Shown: positions 24,701-32,965 of the stretch, in pieces
Numbering within the stretch: the first letter of the stretch is position 1
Layout of the letters: each line of letters opens with the position of its first letter
Assembly: GCA_022606425.2 (NCBI GenBank)
Contig: JAHDVF020001353.1
Coordinates: forward strand, 1,178,001 to 1,242,000
Reading direction: 5' to 3'
Origin: Lepidostoma basale
Taxonomy: Eukaryota; Arthropoda; Insecta; Trichoptera; Lepidostomatidae
Length of the DNA: 64,000 bases
The notes under the pieces: model-generated
What the model saw: the letters and a program-made list of their open reading frames with translations, nothing else
Told to the model about the DNA's origin: nothing
Databases searched by the model: none
Translations under genes and position numbers: made by a program

Positions 24701-27700
24701 ATAGGTTGATGAAACAGCTGTCGCGTTAAATAAAATACAGTTGTTTTACAAAAAACAAAGTTATTTAATTTAACAGTTTAAAATGTTAATTTTTTGACGT
24801 ATGTGTGGTAGAACGATATACGACAGAATCTCAAATGCTGATATATGAAAGGAATGTAAAGCGGAAGAAGGTATTATGAATAAAATTATGAAAATATCGC
24901 TGCGTTGGTTCGGACATATGGAGCGCATGTATGGAGAAATAATGGTTAAGAAAGTATACGTTAATGATGTAAATGGAGTACGGAGTCGAGGCAGACCGAG
25001 GAAAACATCGCATGACCAATTTAATCAAATTTAAAAAATTGGTCGTGTGGAGGAAGCTAGAGAGGTGTGCCAAGATAGAGAAGTGTGGCGGTCCATTCTC
25101 TCTGCCTACCCCTACGGAGAAACGGCGTGATGGTTTGTTGTTGTTATTGTTAATTTTTTGAGTATGCAAAGTGTTCCATTGCACAAATTTGGGAAACCCT
25201 GCTCTAATACATAAAAAATTATGTTTCTCATACATTATTTTTAGGTGATACGGGATTATTGGACGCAGGCAAAGTGAAAATTCTAGGCCGAACCTCAGTG
25301 GACATCATCAAGTCTGGAGGATACAAGATTTCCGCCCTGGAGGTGGAGACGCTGATCCTCGGTCACCCTTCCATCGCCGACGTTGCAGTCATCGGATTGC
25401 CTGACCCCACCTGGGGAGAGAAGGTCTGTCTACCTGCCTATCTTACACTAACTTTACTTACAGTTACTTTCTTGATAGAATAGAATTAAATAAATATGTA
25501 AACAAAATGTAACCTAATATTGATGTGTATGCGGATTATTATATTTGAATGTTTAACTGTTTTTATTCTTCTTCTTCTTCTTTTTGTCCTGTCACACCTC
25601 CGTGGTGCATAGGGCCTCAAGGAACCTTCTCCACTCTCCTAACATCATTCCAAGTGAGGCCTGCTGCCTTAACCTCGTCCTGCAGGGCTCTTCTCCAGGT
25701 GGCTCTAGGTCTGCCTTGTTTCCTCTTTCCCCCCATAGGGGACCAGTCTAGTGCGCCCTGAGCGATGCAGGCTGGGTTCCGTCTCAGAGTGTGACCGATC
25801 CACTGCCATTTGCGTCTAGCGACTTATTCTCTAATTCGCTTTTCGCCTGCCTTGGTCCAGAGAATGGCATTTGACACTATTTGGGGCCAATAGATCTTGA
25901 ATATTGAGCGAAGGCGCCTATTTATAAACACCTGGAGTTTTCCAATAACGTCCGCGGTAGATTTCCCTTTGGGGAGAGGTAGGTCTCACATCCGTACAGC
26001 AGTACACTTTTAACGCTACTGCTGAATATTTGGAGCTTGAGCTTTCTCGAAATGATACTGGAATGCCATACAGGGCGAAGCATAGCGAAAACTCCCCTTG
26101 CCATTAACAATTGTTTTTATTAGAACATGTGTTATGTACATGTGTACTATTTCAAGTTAATAAATAAATAGCATTAAATGGGATAACCCATTATTATTAT
26201 ATTTTTTATTTGGACAATATAGTACAGAAATCATGACAGTCTGCAACATTAGCGTGAATGGTGAAAATTTGGAGCAAGTAGATGAGTTTGTGTATTTAGG
26301 TAGTATGTTTACAAGAAATGGGCGAGTGGAGATGGATATTGAAAGAAGGGTTGACGCGGGCAACAAAGTGAATGGTGCACTTAAAGTTGTCATCGCAAAC
26401 AAAAAGCTATTATAGAATGGCAGTGCACAATGGTGTTCTTCTACACCGACCCTTATGTATGGAAGCGAAGCAAAAGAAGGATGAAAGTAGAATAAATCCA
26501 GTAGAAATGAGATCTCTTAGACGAATGTGTAGATACTCTGTGTATGATAGAGTGTCGAATGAAAATATAAGAAGTGAATGCGGTGCGAATGACGGTGTTA
26601 TGAACAAAATAATGAAAGGATCATTAAGATGGTTTGGACATATGGAAAGAAAGAATAGTAACAAATTATATGTTAACGATGTAAATGAAACTAGAATAGA
26701 GGAAAACCGAGGAAAACGTGGCACGATCAAATAAATCAAATTTTGAATGTCGACCATGTGAGGAGTCAGAGAAATCGACGCGTGTCCATGACACGATGTA
26801 TGAATTTTGAGGAAGGAGAGAAATATGTCAGGAAAGAAAAGTGTGGCAGTCCATTCTTTCTGCCTACCCCTTCGGAGAGACGGCGTGATGGTTAGTTTGT
26901 TAGCTAATTGGTTATACACTACAGTTTTCTTTCAAAGTCATTAAAAATCTCCAAGTCTGAGAGAAAGTCCATGTTTGTTAGTTGGTTAGCTCTGTTTATT
27001 CTCATAATCTTTGCTTTTCTCTTCCTTTCAATTCTTCCAATAAGTTCTGCGAGTTCCTTCTCTGAGAACGTAAATAGTCTTGTATCATTTGTGGATTTCG
27101 GCCAGATAAATTTGATAACATTTGTACCTATTTTGTTTCATGTCAGGTGGTGGCGGCTCTGCAGCTCAAGGAAGGTGAAAATATCACTCTGAACGAGCTT
27201 CAGGAATGGGGGAGCCAGTTCGCTCCGAGGTACCAGCTTCCCTCTTCACTGTACGTGGTCCCCAAGTAAGTACTCACACTGCTGCAGCTACATTACTTTT
27301 GTAGTGGTAGGTGCCATAAATGAATTTTTATTTCATATCCGTTGTAGAAATATATCCACTGAAGCAAAGATGTCAGTACATTGTGGATGCCAACACTAAT
27401 GTATGGAAGTGAATCTTTGAGCTGGCAAAAGAAGGATGAATGTAGGATATGTGCTGTAGAAATTAGATCACTGAGAAGGATGTGCGAGAAAACGATATTG
27501 GATAGAATACCGAATGAAATTAGGAAGAAATGTAAGGCAGATGATTGCATCATAAGTAAAATTAAAATAGAATCCCTGAGATGGTTTGAGTTGAAATGTT
27601 GTATACAAGTAGTGTGAGTGGAAAAATAAGCTATACAAGACCAAGAATAGCATAGCATAATCAAATTAAAAGGCGGCCACGTTCGGAAAAATCACAGAGC

Positions 27701-29330
27701 GTGCATGTTATGATGTATGAATGTAGAGGAAGCTAGAGAGGTACGAGGTCTGTTCAAAAAGTATCGCGAATTTTGAATTTCCGCTGGCTACGTATATTTG
27801 ATTTTTGATTTTTTTGTAGCGTTATGTTGGTACTCATGTCCCTTACTTATGCTGACAAGGTCGGCCATTTTGAATGTTTAGTTAATTTTTGACAGCTGTT
27901 TTGCTTGGATGTGTTTTGGCTCGTCTTCGATTTTTGCCTATTCCAAAAAATGGATCAAAGAATCTGTATCAAATTTTGTGTGAAAAACAAAATAAAGTGC
28001 GCGGACGCATTTCGAATGTTGACTGTGGCATATGGTGAAGCTACCTTGGACCAAAGCAACGTTTATCGGTGGTACAAAATGTTCTCAGAGGGCCGAGAAG
28101 ATATGAACGACGAAGAGCGTGCCGGACGCCCGAGCACGTCAACAACAGACGAAAACATTGATAAAGTGAAGAAAATAGTATTAGCCAATCGTCGAATCAC
28201 CGTTAGAGAAGTTGCTGAGGACCTAAACATATCGATTGGCTCTTGCCATTCGATTTTAACCAATGATTTGGGCATGAGTCGGGTCGCCGCGAAATTCGTG
28301 CCAAAATTGCTCAATTTCGACCAAAAACAGCATCGCGTTAACATTGCTCAGGAGATGTTGGACTCGGTCCGTGACGACCCAAATGTGCTCCAGAGGGTCA
28401 TAACTGGTGACGAATCATGGGTTTATGGTTATGACGTGGAAACCAAAGCTCAATCATCCCAATGGAAGCTGCCGCATGAGCCAAGACCAAAAAAAGCGCG
28501 CCAAGTTCGGTCGAACGTGAAGGTTTTGCTCACAGTTTTCTTCGATTGCAGGGGCGTGGTGCATCATGAGTTCTTGCCACAGGGTAGTACGGTCAATAAG
28601 GAATATTACCTGCAAGTTATGCGCAATTTGCGCGAAGCAATCCGCCAGAAACGCCCGGATTTGTGGAAGAACAAAAACTGGCTTTTGCACCATGATAACG
28701 CCCCTGCTCACACATCGTTGCTTGTGCGCGAATATTTGGCCAAAAACAACACAGTAATGGTGCCGCAGCCACCGTATTCCCCAGACCTGGCCCCCTGTGA
28801 CTTTTTCCTGTTTCCAAAACTGAAGAGGCCCATGAAAGGACGACGCTACGCCACGATTGAGGAGATAAAGACGGCATCGAAGGAGGAGCTGAACAAGATC
28901 ACAAAAAATGATTTTTTAAGTGCTTCGAGGATTGGAAAAAACGTTGGCATAAATGTATTATATCCGAGGGGAATTACTTTGAAGGGGACAAAATAGATAT
29001 TCATGAATAAATAAATACTTTTTGAAAAAATATAAAATTCGCGATACTTTTTGAACAGACCTCGTATGTCGGGACAGAAGAGTATGACGGTCCATCCTCT
29101 CTGCCAACCCCTCCAGAATGAGTCATGGTTAGTTAGTTTATTACCCACTGTACCCATTTGAATAAAAAACAACAACAAACGGCCATTTTTGCTTTCTTTG
29201 ATAAATAAATATTTTGAGAATATAATGATCTTTTTTCTACTGCAGGCTGCCACGTAATGCAATGGGGAAGGTGAACAAGAAGGACCTCGCTAAAGCTCTT
29301 CTCGCTCCGCCTCAAGAAACCAAAGAATAG
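12718..29330 (+). CDS. Acsf3: Acyl-CoA synthetase family member 3, mitochondrial
   Basis: Exons: 12718-12835, 12934-13071, 13808-13900, 14880-15056, 15863-15970, 17752-17942, 18466-18608, 19077-19184, 22005-22164, 22981-23076, 23960-24104, 25245-25423, 27147-27265, 29246-29330. Phases all agree: 1860 nt, 619 aa. ACSF3 proteins convert malonate/methylmalonate plus CoA and ATP to the CoA thioester in mitochondria, feeding mitochondrial fatty-acid synthesis. Residues 1-23 ([19 protein letters not shown]) are basic and amphipathic, fitting a targeting peptide. ANL-superfamily motifs: P-loop [11 protein letters not shown] (202-212), [21 protein letters not shown] (360-369), DGWFKTGD (487-494), [14 protein letters not shown] (507-520), and PRNAMGKV with catalytic Lys600. 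Intron 11 uses a GC donor, and exon 6 ends at a weak GTTAGC donor. This start is chosen because its reading joins exon 2 in phase. AATAAA follows the stop. Confidence 0.92.
13195..13227 (+). ncRNA. Degenerate hammerhead-like motif (CATG class)
   Basis: TTGAAAA, then stem GGTT/AACC, GAAA, CATGTC. The same architecture is at 38939 (minus) and 39846 (+), where stem I ACA/TGT pairs. Core bases here are mutated, so it is probably inactive. Its host repeat is split by the retroelement at 13261-13745. Confidence 0.3.
13261..13745 (-). mobile_element. Non-LTR retroelement 3' fragment with target duplication
   Basis: Minus-strand RT-tail fragment ending in an (AAG)n tail (ttcttcttcttctt on + at 13261). 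Both sides carry TGTAAAATACT (about 13250-13260 and 13748-13758), a target-site duplication. It lies in Acsf3 intron 2. A 24-bp segment (agaccagattcttcaggcatc) is duplicated near its 5' end. Confidence 0.7.
13940..14675 (+). mobile_element. (GTTA)n-tailed non-LTR RT fragment
   Basis: Encodes [18 protein letters not shown], the RT thumb 'YLGS' region, then [25 protein letters not shown] and [18 protein letters not shown] in shifting frames. It ends at tggttagttagttagtt (14656-14672). One frameshift after MYGSEV; internal stop at the tryptophan of the WFGH block. It lies in Acsf3 intron 3. Confidence 0.8.
15098..15750 (-). mobile_element. Two adjacent retroelement 3' fragments
   Basis: 15401-15750 (minus) encodes [33 protein letters not shown] and [14 protein letters not shown], then [14 protein letters not shown] and a (GAA)n tail. 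15098-15400 (minus) encodes an unrelated-looking charged tail ([28 protein letters not shown]) with a poly-A-like end. Both lie in Acsf3 intron 4. Confidence 0.65.
16300..16625. repeat. Dispersed repeat G, copy 2
   Basis: Shares ggaagcgctttgaaattctcc, cgaggtggc, acaatgaggtaatttcatg and tctattcacat with the other two copies (about 11736 and 19340). The 5' half is diverged. It abuts the piggyBac-like element at 16663. Confidence 0.5.
16663..17318 (+). mobile_element. piggyBac-like transposon, internally deleted
   Basis: 656 bp, ending GGAATGGG|TTAA at 17319-17322 and starting after ATAA (decayed TTAA) with CCCATTGCAATAC. Sub-terminal palindromes gccggcgaatcgccggc and gccggcgattcgccgg lie at about 16679 and 16721. 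It contains the short frame 16921-17160, which joins transposase N- and C-terminal pieces. A truncated second copy is at 53557-53850. Confidence 0.75.
16921..17160 (+). pseudogene. Deleted piggyBac-type transposase, N- and C-termini fused
   Basis: 79-residue intact frame. [20 protein letters not shown], then [17 protein letters not shown] and a Ser/Asp-rich stretch match the acidic N-terminus of piggyBac-family transposases. The last residues ([14 protein letters not shown]) match their C-terminal Cys-rich zinc-binding tail. The whole DDD catalytic core is missing. Because the deletion kept the frame, a small acidic protein could be made; more likely this is a by-product of element shortening. 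No other support for function. Confidence 0.6.
17400..17710. repeat. Fold-back repeat with hammerhead-like core
   Basis: The ends atttaagtgtttcatttg (near 17400 inverted, and 17690) and aactgttttattt blocks mark a short repeat containing the motif at 17627-17665. It lies in Acsf3 intron 5. Confidence 0.4.
17627..17665 (+). ncRNA. Hammerhead-like motif (CCGG class)
   Basis: CCGAGGA, one extra A, stem GCTCC/GGAGT around ACTT, GAAA, CCAGTC, with a short CC/GG stem I. One base off CTGANGA and one off the self-complementary CCGG. Same family as 19765, 29633 and 54687. Confidence 0.35.
18724..19030. repeat. Partial pogo-like and hAT-like MITE ends
   Basis: About 18724-18800 (ggtagaatgtcgtttatccg ... 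ggataccgatttttcc) resembles pogo-type ends. 18900-19025 begins agtggcggtactcccataga and is a partial copy of the MITE at 29802-30042. They lie in Acsf3 intron 7. Confidence 0.45.
19340..19690. repeat. Dispersed repeat G, copy 3
   Basis: Same blocks as at 11736: agcagagcaagggggc, gcgctttaaagttctcc, gatgcagttatagc, acaaagagataattgtc. It lies in Acsf3 intron 8. Confidence 0.55.
19718..19948. repeat. Fold-back element carrying a hammerhead-like motif
   Basis: The arms 19718-19767 and 19897-19948 are near-perfect inverted repeats (ggtaacac / gtgttacc and aatacacttttagtaatttg / its complement). The loop contains the minus-strand motif 19765-19804. A piggyBac-like MITE begins 5 bp beyond the right arm (19954). 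Confidence 0.65.
19765..19804 (-). ncRNA. Best hammerhead-ribozyme-like motif (CCGG class)
   Basis: Minus strand, in order: stem I CACC; CTGACGA (fits CUGANGA exactly); one extra A; stem II GCTCC-GGCG-GGAGC (5 perfect pairs); GAAA; CCGG; TT; stem I partner GGTG. ACC/GGT can form a stem III only by pairing of two copies, as in dimeric hammerheads of Penelope-like elements. The extra A before stem II deviates from the consensus. Activity is unproven. Confidence 0.5.
19954..20747. mobile_element. piggyBac-like MITE, copy 3 of 3
   Basis: TTAA at 19954-19957 and 20744-20747, 794 bp, very close to copy 1, with the GC-rich core retained. It lies in Acsf3 intron 8 beside the fold-back element 19718-19948. 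Confidence 0.75.
20975..21225 (+). mobile_element. Non-LTR 3' fragment, (GAA)n tail
   Basis: Same family as 15401-15750 and 45672-46075 (agatggccacccaggatact, gaccgatgatattatcaaaag, gaagaagaagatat tail). Frames broken. Confidence 0.65.
21290..21655 (+). mobile_element. CR1/L2-like retrotransposon 3' end, (ATT)n tail
   Basis: Encodes [10 protein letters not shown], a decayed form of the GDRAF...WNNLP block at the end of CR1/L2-type RT proteins. It ends in attattattattattata (21640-21655). Relatives lie inverted at 35205-35840 and 62365-62710. Confidence 0.65.
21720..21915. repeat. Dispersed repeat shared with 8570-8900
   Basis: Shared blocks ttcgggtaactttccgagaaac, actttttctcaagc, acgtgata and agaatggtacagtcaaagt. 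Class unknown. Confidence 0.5.
22371..22847. mobile_element. pogo-like MITE with nested hammerhead-like repeat
   Basis: Ends CAGTAGGCTCCATAATCCAG and the complement of ggataatcaagagtctactg, flanked by TA (22369-22370, 22848-22849). Inside, 22431-22461 is a CATG-class motif (TTGATAA, GCCTT/AAGGC, AAAACATGTC) with its usual 3' flank aaaatataataaaacttct. A 41-bp segment is duplicated at 22518-22600. It lies in Acsf3 intron 9. Confidence 0.6.
24105..24110 (+). other. GC-type splice donor of Acsf3 intron 11
   Basis: The exon ends ACAG and the intron begins GCAAGT. No GT donor nearby restores the conserved KTGDT reading into the next exon at 25245. AG|GCAAGT is the strong consensus expected of GC-AG introns. 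Confidence 0.8.
24199..24430. repeat. Fold-back repeat with two hammerhead-like motifs
   Basis: Left arm tttttaactacttccacttt and its complement at about 24405-24430 flank the motifs 24305-24337 (minus) and 24355-24387 (+: CTGTCGA ... AAAACCGGTT). The sequence continues into the same left flank (gaaatctcttgatggaagtt) as the element at 42236-42760, inverted there. It lies in Acsf3 intron 11. Confidence 0.55.
24820..25150 (+). mobile_element. (GTTA)n-family non-LTR 3' fragment
   Basis: Encodes [34 protein letters not shown] and HDQFNQI, and ends ggcgtgatggtttgttgttgtt. It lies in Acsf3 intron 11, ending about 100 bp before exon 12. Confidence 0.75.
25570..26100 (-). mobile_element. Non-LTR 3' fragment, (GAA)n tail
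   Basis: Same family as 565-935, inverted; the tail is ttcttcttcttctt at 25566-25580. It includes an RT-tail piece ([14 protein letters not shown], about 26000-26080 minus) preceding the 3' part. It lies in Acsf3 intron 12. Confidence 0.65.
26225..26905 (+). mobile_element. (GTTA)n-tailed non-LTR RT fragment
   Basis: One of the longest copies: [76 protein letters not shown], ending tgatggttagtttgttagc. It has at least three frameshifts, so it is dead. It lies in Acsf3 intron 12. Confidence 0.8.
27744..29064 (+). mobile_element. mariner DNA transposon, full length
   Basis: 1321 bp with matching terminal inverted repeats (CGAGGTCTGTTCAAAAAGTA at left, its complement at right; the match extends through TCGCGAATTTT). 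It is flanked by TA on both sides (27742-27743, 29065-29066). One transposase gene inside is intact except for a frameshift near its 3' end. Clean ends and TA duplication inside an older retroelement indicate a comparatively recent insertion. Confidence 0.93.
27950..29010 (+). pseudogene. mariner transposase, C-terminal frameshift
   Basis: Start chosen at [20 protein letters not shown]. An N-terminal helix-turn-helix region (residues 1-110, including [15 protein letters not shown] and [12 protein letters not shown]) precedes the DDE core: [13 protein letters not shown] (D154), HHDNAPAH (D249) and [11 protein letters not shown] (D284), so D249 and D284 are 34 residues apart, as in mariner. The frame read from D284 runs to a stop at 28994-28996 (348 aa). 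From 28918 the canonical ending ([14 protein letters not shown], then FEGDK) is in the next frame, with a stop at 29008-29010. A T-run at 28912-28917 has evidently lost one base. The catalytic triad is upstream of the break, so residual activity cannot be excluded. No introns. Confidence 0.9.
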
Positions 29331-29344
29331 GATTCTTTGACCAC

Positions 29345-29350
29345 AATAAA
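29345..29350 (+). terminator. Acsf3 poly(A) signal
   Basis: AATAAA 15 bp after the Acsf3 stop codon, followed by a second overlapping ATAAA and a T-rich stretch (29366-29377). It implies a very short 3' UTR. Confidence 0.6.
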
Positions 29351-29632
29351 TAAAGCTTCAAAATGTTTTTTTTTTTAATGTAAAGTGTCTTGTAGGTAAG
29401 TCAGGCACCCACTTGGCTTCAATATTGATAATCAAATATATATTTGATATCAAAATAACTATATCATAGCATTGCATCTGTGCATTCATGCAAATTATAA
29501 ACTTGTATCGAATTTTCATCAGATAACTTGATAACAATATTATCTGCTATTTTTAAAAACATCAAATAGAATATTAATACACTTTTAATGCGTCACTTTA
29601 ATAATCACTTTATTTTTTAACAACCAACCGGT

Positions 29633-29661
29633 TTGGCTCCCGCCGTAGCTTCGTCAGGGTT
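29633..29661 (-). ncRNA. Hammerhead-like motif with compensated stem I
   Basis: Minus strand: AACC, CTGACGA, A, GCTAC-GGCG-GGAGC, CAAA, CCGG, TT, GGTT. Stem I AACC/GGTT replaces CACC/GGTG of the 19765 copy, so one pair changed on both sides. Stem II has one mismatch and GAAA is CAAA, so it is likely inactive now. The 21-bp array begins within its CTGAC. Confidence 0.4.
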
Positions 29662-29801
29662 ACAAAAGACACCGTCAGGGTTACAAAAGACACTGTCAGG
29701 GGTACAAAAGACACTGTCAGGGCCACAAAAGACACTGTCAGGGTTACAAATGACACTCTCAGGGTTACAAAATACACTCTCAGGGTTACAAAAGACACTG
29801 T
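29653..29801. repeat. 21-bp tandem array, part 1 (7 units)
   Basis: Seven units of gtcagggttacaaaagacact with a few substitutions, starting inside the hammerhead-like motif. 21 bp is a multiple of 3, so long open frames appear by chance on both strands. Confidence 0.9.
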
Positions 29802-30042
29802 CAGTGGCGGTACACCCATAGAAGCCCGGCTTGCGTAAGAAATTTTGAATCAAAACCTCTTCTGGCTTACAGAGGTTCAGCTCTTGTGGCTATTCCTCTT
29901 ATGTCTGATGGGAACATTGTTGGAAGGTGATTTGATGAGTTGTTGGTTTATGCGAGAGCATGATTACTAAGATTTGTGGGTTTTGATTTAAAATTTCTTA
30001 CTCAAGCCGGGCTTCTGGGCTTCTATGAGAGTACCGACACTG
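29802..30042. mobile_element. MITE inserted in the 21-bp array
   Basis: 241 bp with inverted ends CAGTGGCGGTACACCCATAG and the complement of ctatgagagtaccgacactg. The inverted match continues into aagcccggcttgcg/caagccgggctt. Partial copies lie at 18900-19025 and 23139. The CAGTG-type terminus suggests hAT or a relative; target duplication is unclear because both flanks are repeats. Confidence 0.65.
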
Positions 30043-30253
30043 TCAGGGTTATAAAAGACACTGTCAGGGCTACAAAAGACACTGTCAGGGTTACCAAAGG
30101 CACTGTCAGGGCTACAAAAGACACTGTCAGGATTAAAAAAGACACCGTTAGGGCTACAAAAGACACTGTCAGGGTTATAAAAGACACTGTCAGGGCTACA
30201 AAAGACACTGTCAAGATTATAAAAGACACTGTCAGGGCTATAAAAGACACTGA
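30036..30253. repeat. 21-bp tandem array, part 2 (10 units)
   Basis: Continues the same unit in the same orientation as 29653-29801 beyond the MITE. About ten units alternate gtcagggttataaaagacact with gtcagggctacaaaagacact, a partly higher-order 42-bp pattern. Confidence 0.9.
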
Positions 30254-30339
30254 AAGTGTATTAATATTGTATTTAATAATGCATTAAGTGCTTCATACGA
30301 AAATATAAAATTCTATCACTTTTACATATTATTTACGCA

Positions 30340-30520
30340 TCCTAGTTTATTCTTTGTTTTTTTAAACCACAGACTTTGACCGGTTTTGGCAGCTCCCTGC
30401 CATCTTCTGGTCAAGTTTGGCAGCGAGCTGGAGAAACCGGTCAAAGCCATAAACCTAAGTGGAATTTAACTAAGTATATATATTTTAAAAAGATATTGAT
30501 TAATTTTTATTTTTATTATT
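30340..30520. repeat. Fold-back repeat with hammerhead-like motif
   Basis: Minus strand: CAGAAGA (one off CTGAAGA), T, GGCAG-GGAG-CTGCC, AAAA, CCGGTC. The right part on + has GAGCTGGAGAAACCGGTC. The right flank (tttaactaagtatatat ... attaatttttatttttatta) matches the element at 50944-51154. Confidence 0.5.
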
Positions 30521-31162
30521 TAGCGTATTAAAGTTTTAAGACCGCAAAGTAATTGCTTAAAATGTCAACAATAGTGTACATTTAAAATATATATATTTGA
30601 ATCTTGTAAATGTAATTTCAAATTTATAAAACATATGTTAATTGTTATATAATGTTACATTTAAAAAATGTTATATTGATATTGAAACTAAACGCTTCCA
30701 GTCATCGTGATGAAGAATGTTGAATTAAGAAACGTGTTTATATTTTCCAAGCTCAAGGATTAATTGTATCTCAATAGAGACCAAGATACAAATTGGAAAA
30801 CGAATATGGTGGTCGAGGTGTTTACAGGACTTATGACCTGTCATTGGTTGGGTTAAGCGCACGCTTTATGTAATACAACACTCCCCATTCCACCTTTCTT
30901 ACGACCACCATGTCTGACAAATTGTTGGAAGTTGTATATATGTTAATATGTAACACCAAACTTCACATGTTAGTTTCAATCTACACACTAGCGCCATCTA
31001 TGAAGATTGGATTTTAAGCATTAAGCATTTTCTAAGCTCAATTATAATGCTTTGAATAAAAAATATACCTGTACCTGAGAGCCATGAAGTCTTAAATGAG
31101 TTATGTATTATAATATATTTATGTTACCATCAACACAGTATCTAGTGTATAGTATATTATTG
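30521..31162. other. AT-rich intergenic stretch
   Basis: No gene or repeat end recognised. It lies downstream of Acsf3, in the convergent gap with msps. Confidence 0.4.
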
Positions 31163-31330
31163 GATGACCTTCGTGGCATAATGGCAGGAGCTACAGCTGC
31201 CATACCGAAAGTCCCAGGTTCGATTCCCGGCGATGGCAGTGTGAATGACCAAAGAAATGGTCTGGTATAGAATTCACGTGACATAAACTGGTGATAGATT
31301 AGCTGCCTATCACATGGCATGAGAATTTCC
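31163..31330 (+). mobile_element. tRNA-derived SINE (family 1)
   Basis: tRNA-like head with A-box-like TGGCATAATGG (about 31174) and B box GGTTCGATTCC (31217-31227). A body follows (tctggtatagaattcacgtg, gatagattagctgcctatca) that recurs inverted at 49600-49870, 50250-50485 and 61705-61935. The conserved body shows this is a SINE, not a tRNA gene. Confidence 0.7.
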
Positions 31331-31369
31331 TTCTTTTTGGTCTGTTCCTGTAGTCAGGCTTGCCTCTCT

Positions 31370-31675
31370 TGGGAAGTTGACTCCGAGCTATCCCTCCATC
31401 TCTTTGACGGTAGCCAACAAGAATCTAGTGTGGCACAATGTGTGGAATTCTTGAGGGGTATCTGCATTCCAGTATCTTCTGCGTTGTCTGTCCCGTCTTA
31501 CAATATCTTCCACCTTGCAGATTTCACGGATAGCCGTGTTCCTCACCCTATCTGGAAGAGTTTTTTCTGCTATTGTCCTTAGCGTCCGCATCTCTGCCAA
31601 CCTCACTTTAGCCTTCGTTCTTGTGGTATCCACTCTGTCTCAATGCTATATGTCAGTATAGGCCTTACGCAGGAG
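31370..31675 (-). mobile_element. Non-LTR RT C-terminal fragment
   Basis: Minus-strand frame with AEMRTLRTIAEKTLPDRVRN, IREICKVEDIVRRDRQRRR and YWNADTP. A (less complete) relative is at 11036-11290. Truncated at both ends. Confidence 0.65.
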
Positions 31676-32730
31676 TAATGTCATGCTAATAGCTTAAAAG
31701 TTGTATACAGTACCTGTGGAAAGCAGCGGGAAACTATATTTTCTAACCTTTCCCTTACGGTGCTAAAATAAAAGCGCGCGTTCCTGTGTTGGGTAGTCAG
31801 TACCCAATCAAAAATTAGTGATTTTAAATCGGAAAAATAAGAACTTTATAGCTAATCCTCTTAATTAATTATAATTGAAGTAAAAAATTATAGTAATTGA
31901 GATTTATTTGCTAAAAACATTTAAAAAAAAACTCTGGCAACGCTCACGGAATGGTCATAGGTCCACTCTGGTTGCAAGCCCGGGAGCTACTGCCGGGCAG
32001 TGAGAACCTTGAGCTCCTTGCGCTTCCACAGTGAAGTATGCAAGAGTGAGATGCGAATATAGTGTCACGCACTCAGCGCTACGAATTTTGTTTCCGGTGT
32101 TCACATTATACCTCCGATGTACCCGATAAATTCTGTTTATTATTAATATAATTGTTTTAATCAATGCGTAAATCTATTATGGAGGAATACCTAAAATCTT
32201 AACCTTGTATTTATTATATTTATAGAGATATTGATGGTTATCAGAAGCAACGTGTAGAATATATCCCAAAGACTAGCAAAAATGTTACACTTCGCTGCAT
32301 ATGAATCCCTTGGATTGAAACTAGCGTTACTATAGTATATCAAGTTCACGTCCAAATAACCGTTAGGACCAACAATTGACCTGAGCAAAATAACGTCCCA
32401 AAATAACGTCAAGAACAAAATAATCCAGCATGACCATCATAACTCATTTAATCCAAAATTTCATTATGGCACTCAAGTATAGATGATAATATATTGTTTT
32501 GCATTTGATGCAATGGCGAGCCTAAACAGTTATCAACATTAAGTGGTTGTGTTTGTATATTTTTTGTACTTAATTTATTTTAAAGGCAGTTATTTTGCAC
32601 CATGTTTTTTTTATCACTTTTTTTGCACATTTTTGTAAAAAAAATTAATTGCCAGAAGTTGCCAAATTAGCCTATTCTATAAATGAAGTGTCAGGTATAT
32701 GAGGTATCGAAATACATTAGATAAATGATT
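31676..32730. other. Intergenic stretch, nothing recognised
   Basis: AT-rich. Short open frames at 31955 and 32191 lack motifs. The segment 31980-32100 is richer in GC and could be an old repeat. Confidence 0.35.
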
Positions 32731-32965
32731 TTAACCCTTGACGGAAGTAAGTCACCTCTGATATGACAACAGAATTTTGTCACTACAGTCGTGTGGCACG
32801 TGTGAGGTGACAAGATGAATCATGTGAAAACTTGTCTGTGTATTGTGCGCGTAATAGTTGAATATTTTAACGGAGCGATTAACAAATACAGTGTCATAAC
32901 AGCACTTTTTAAAATTAAATTTCGATAGAATATTGTATACAAAGCTAACGTCTGATATAGGTTAA
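32731..32965. mobile_element. TTAA-flanked MITE (family 2), copy 1
   Basis: Starts TTAACCCTTGACGGAAGTAA and ends ...ctaacgtctgatataggTTAA. It shares gtgaggtgac and gttgaatat..., taacg..., cgtctgata with 44080-44755, 60449-60677 (inverted) and a fragment at 56566-56668. Confidence 0.65.

Larger units (their letters stand above)
27362..29140 (+). mobile_element. (GTTA)n-family retroelement split by mariner
   Basis: The two halves, 27362-27743 and 29065-29140, are one copy. The left half ends at gctagagaggTA and the right resumes TAtgtcgggacagaag, exactly as in unbroken copies. [19 protein letters not shown] is readable in the left half. It lies in Acsf3 intron 13. Confidence 0.85.

Noticed and set aside
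28566..28877. Extra open frames within mariner
   Set aside because: Shadows of the transposase frame, which carries the D-D34-D motifs.
29653..30253. CRISPR-like or coding repeat array (103-codon DTVRATK-type frame)
   Set aside because: Units are contiguous with no spacers. The open frames exist on both strands only because the unit is 21 bp. The genome is eukaryotic.
31163..31240. tRNA gene
   Set aside because: A and B boxes are present, but the sequence continues into a body shared with inverted copies at 50250-50485 and 61705-61935, and the acceptor arms do not pair well: SINE head.
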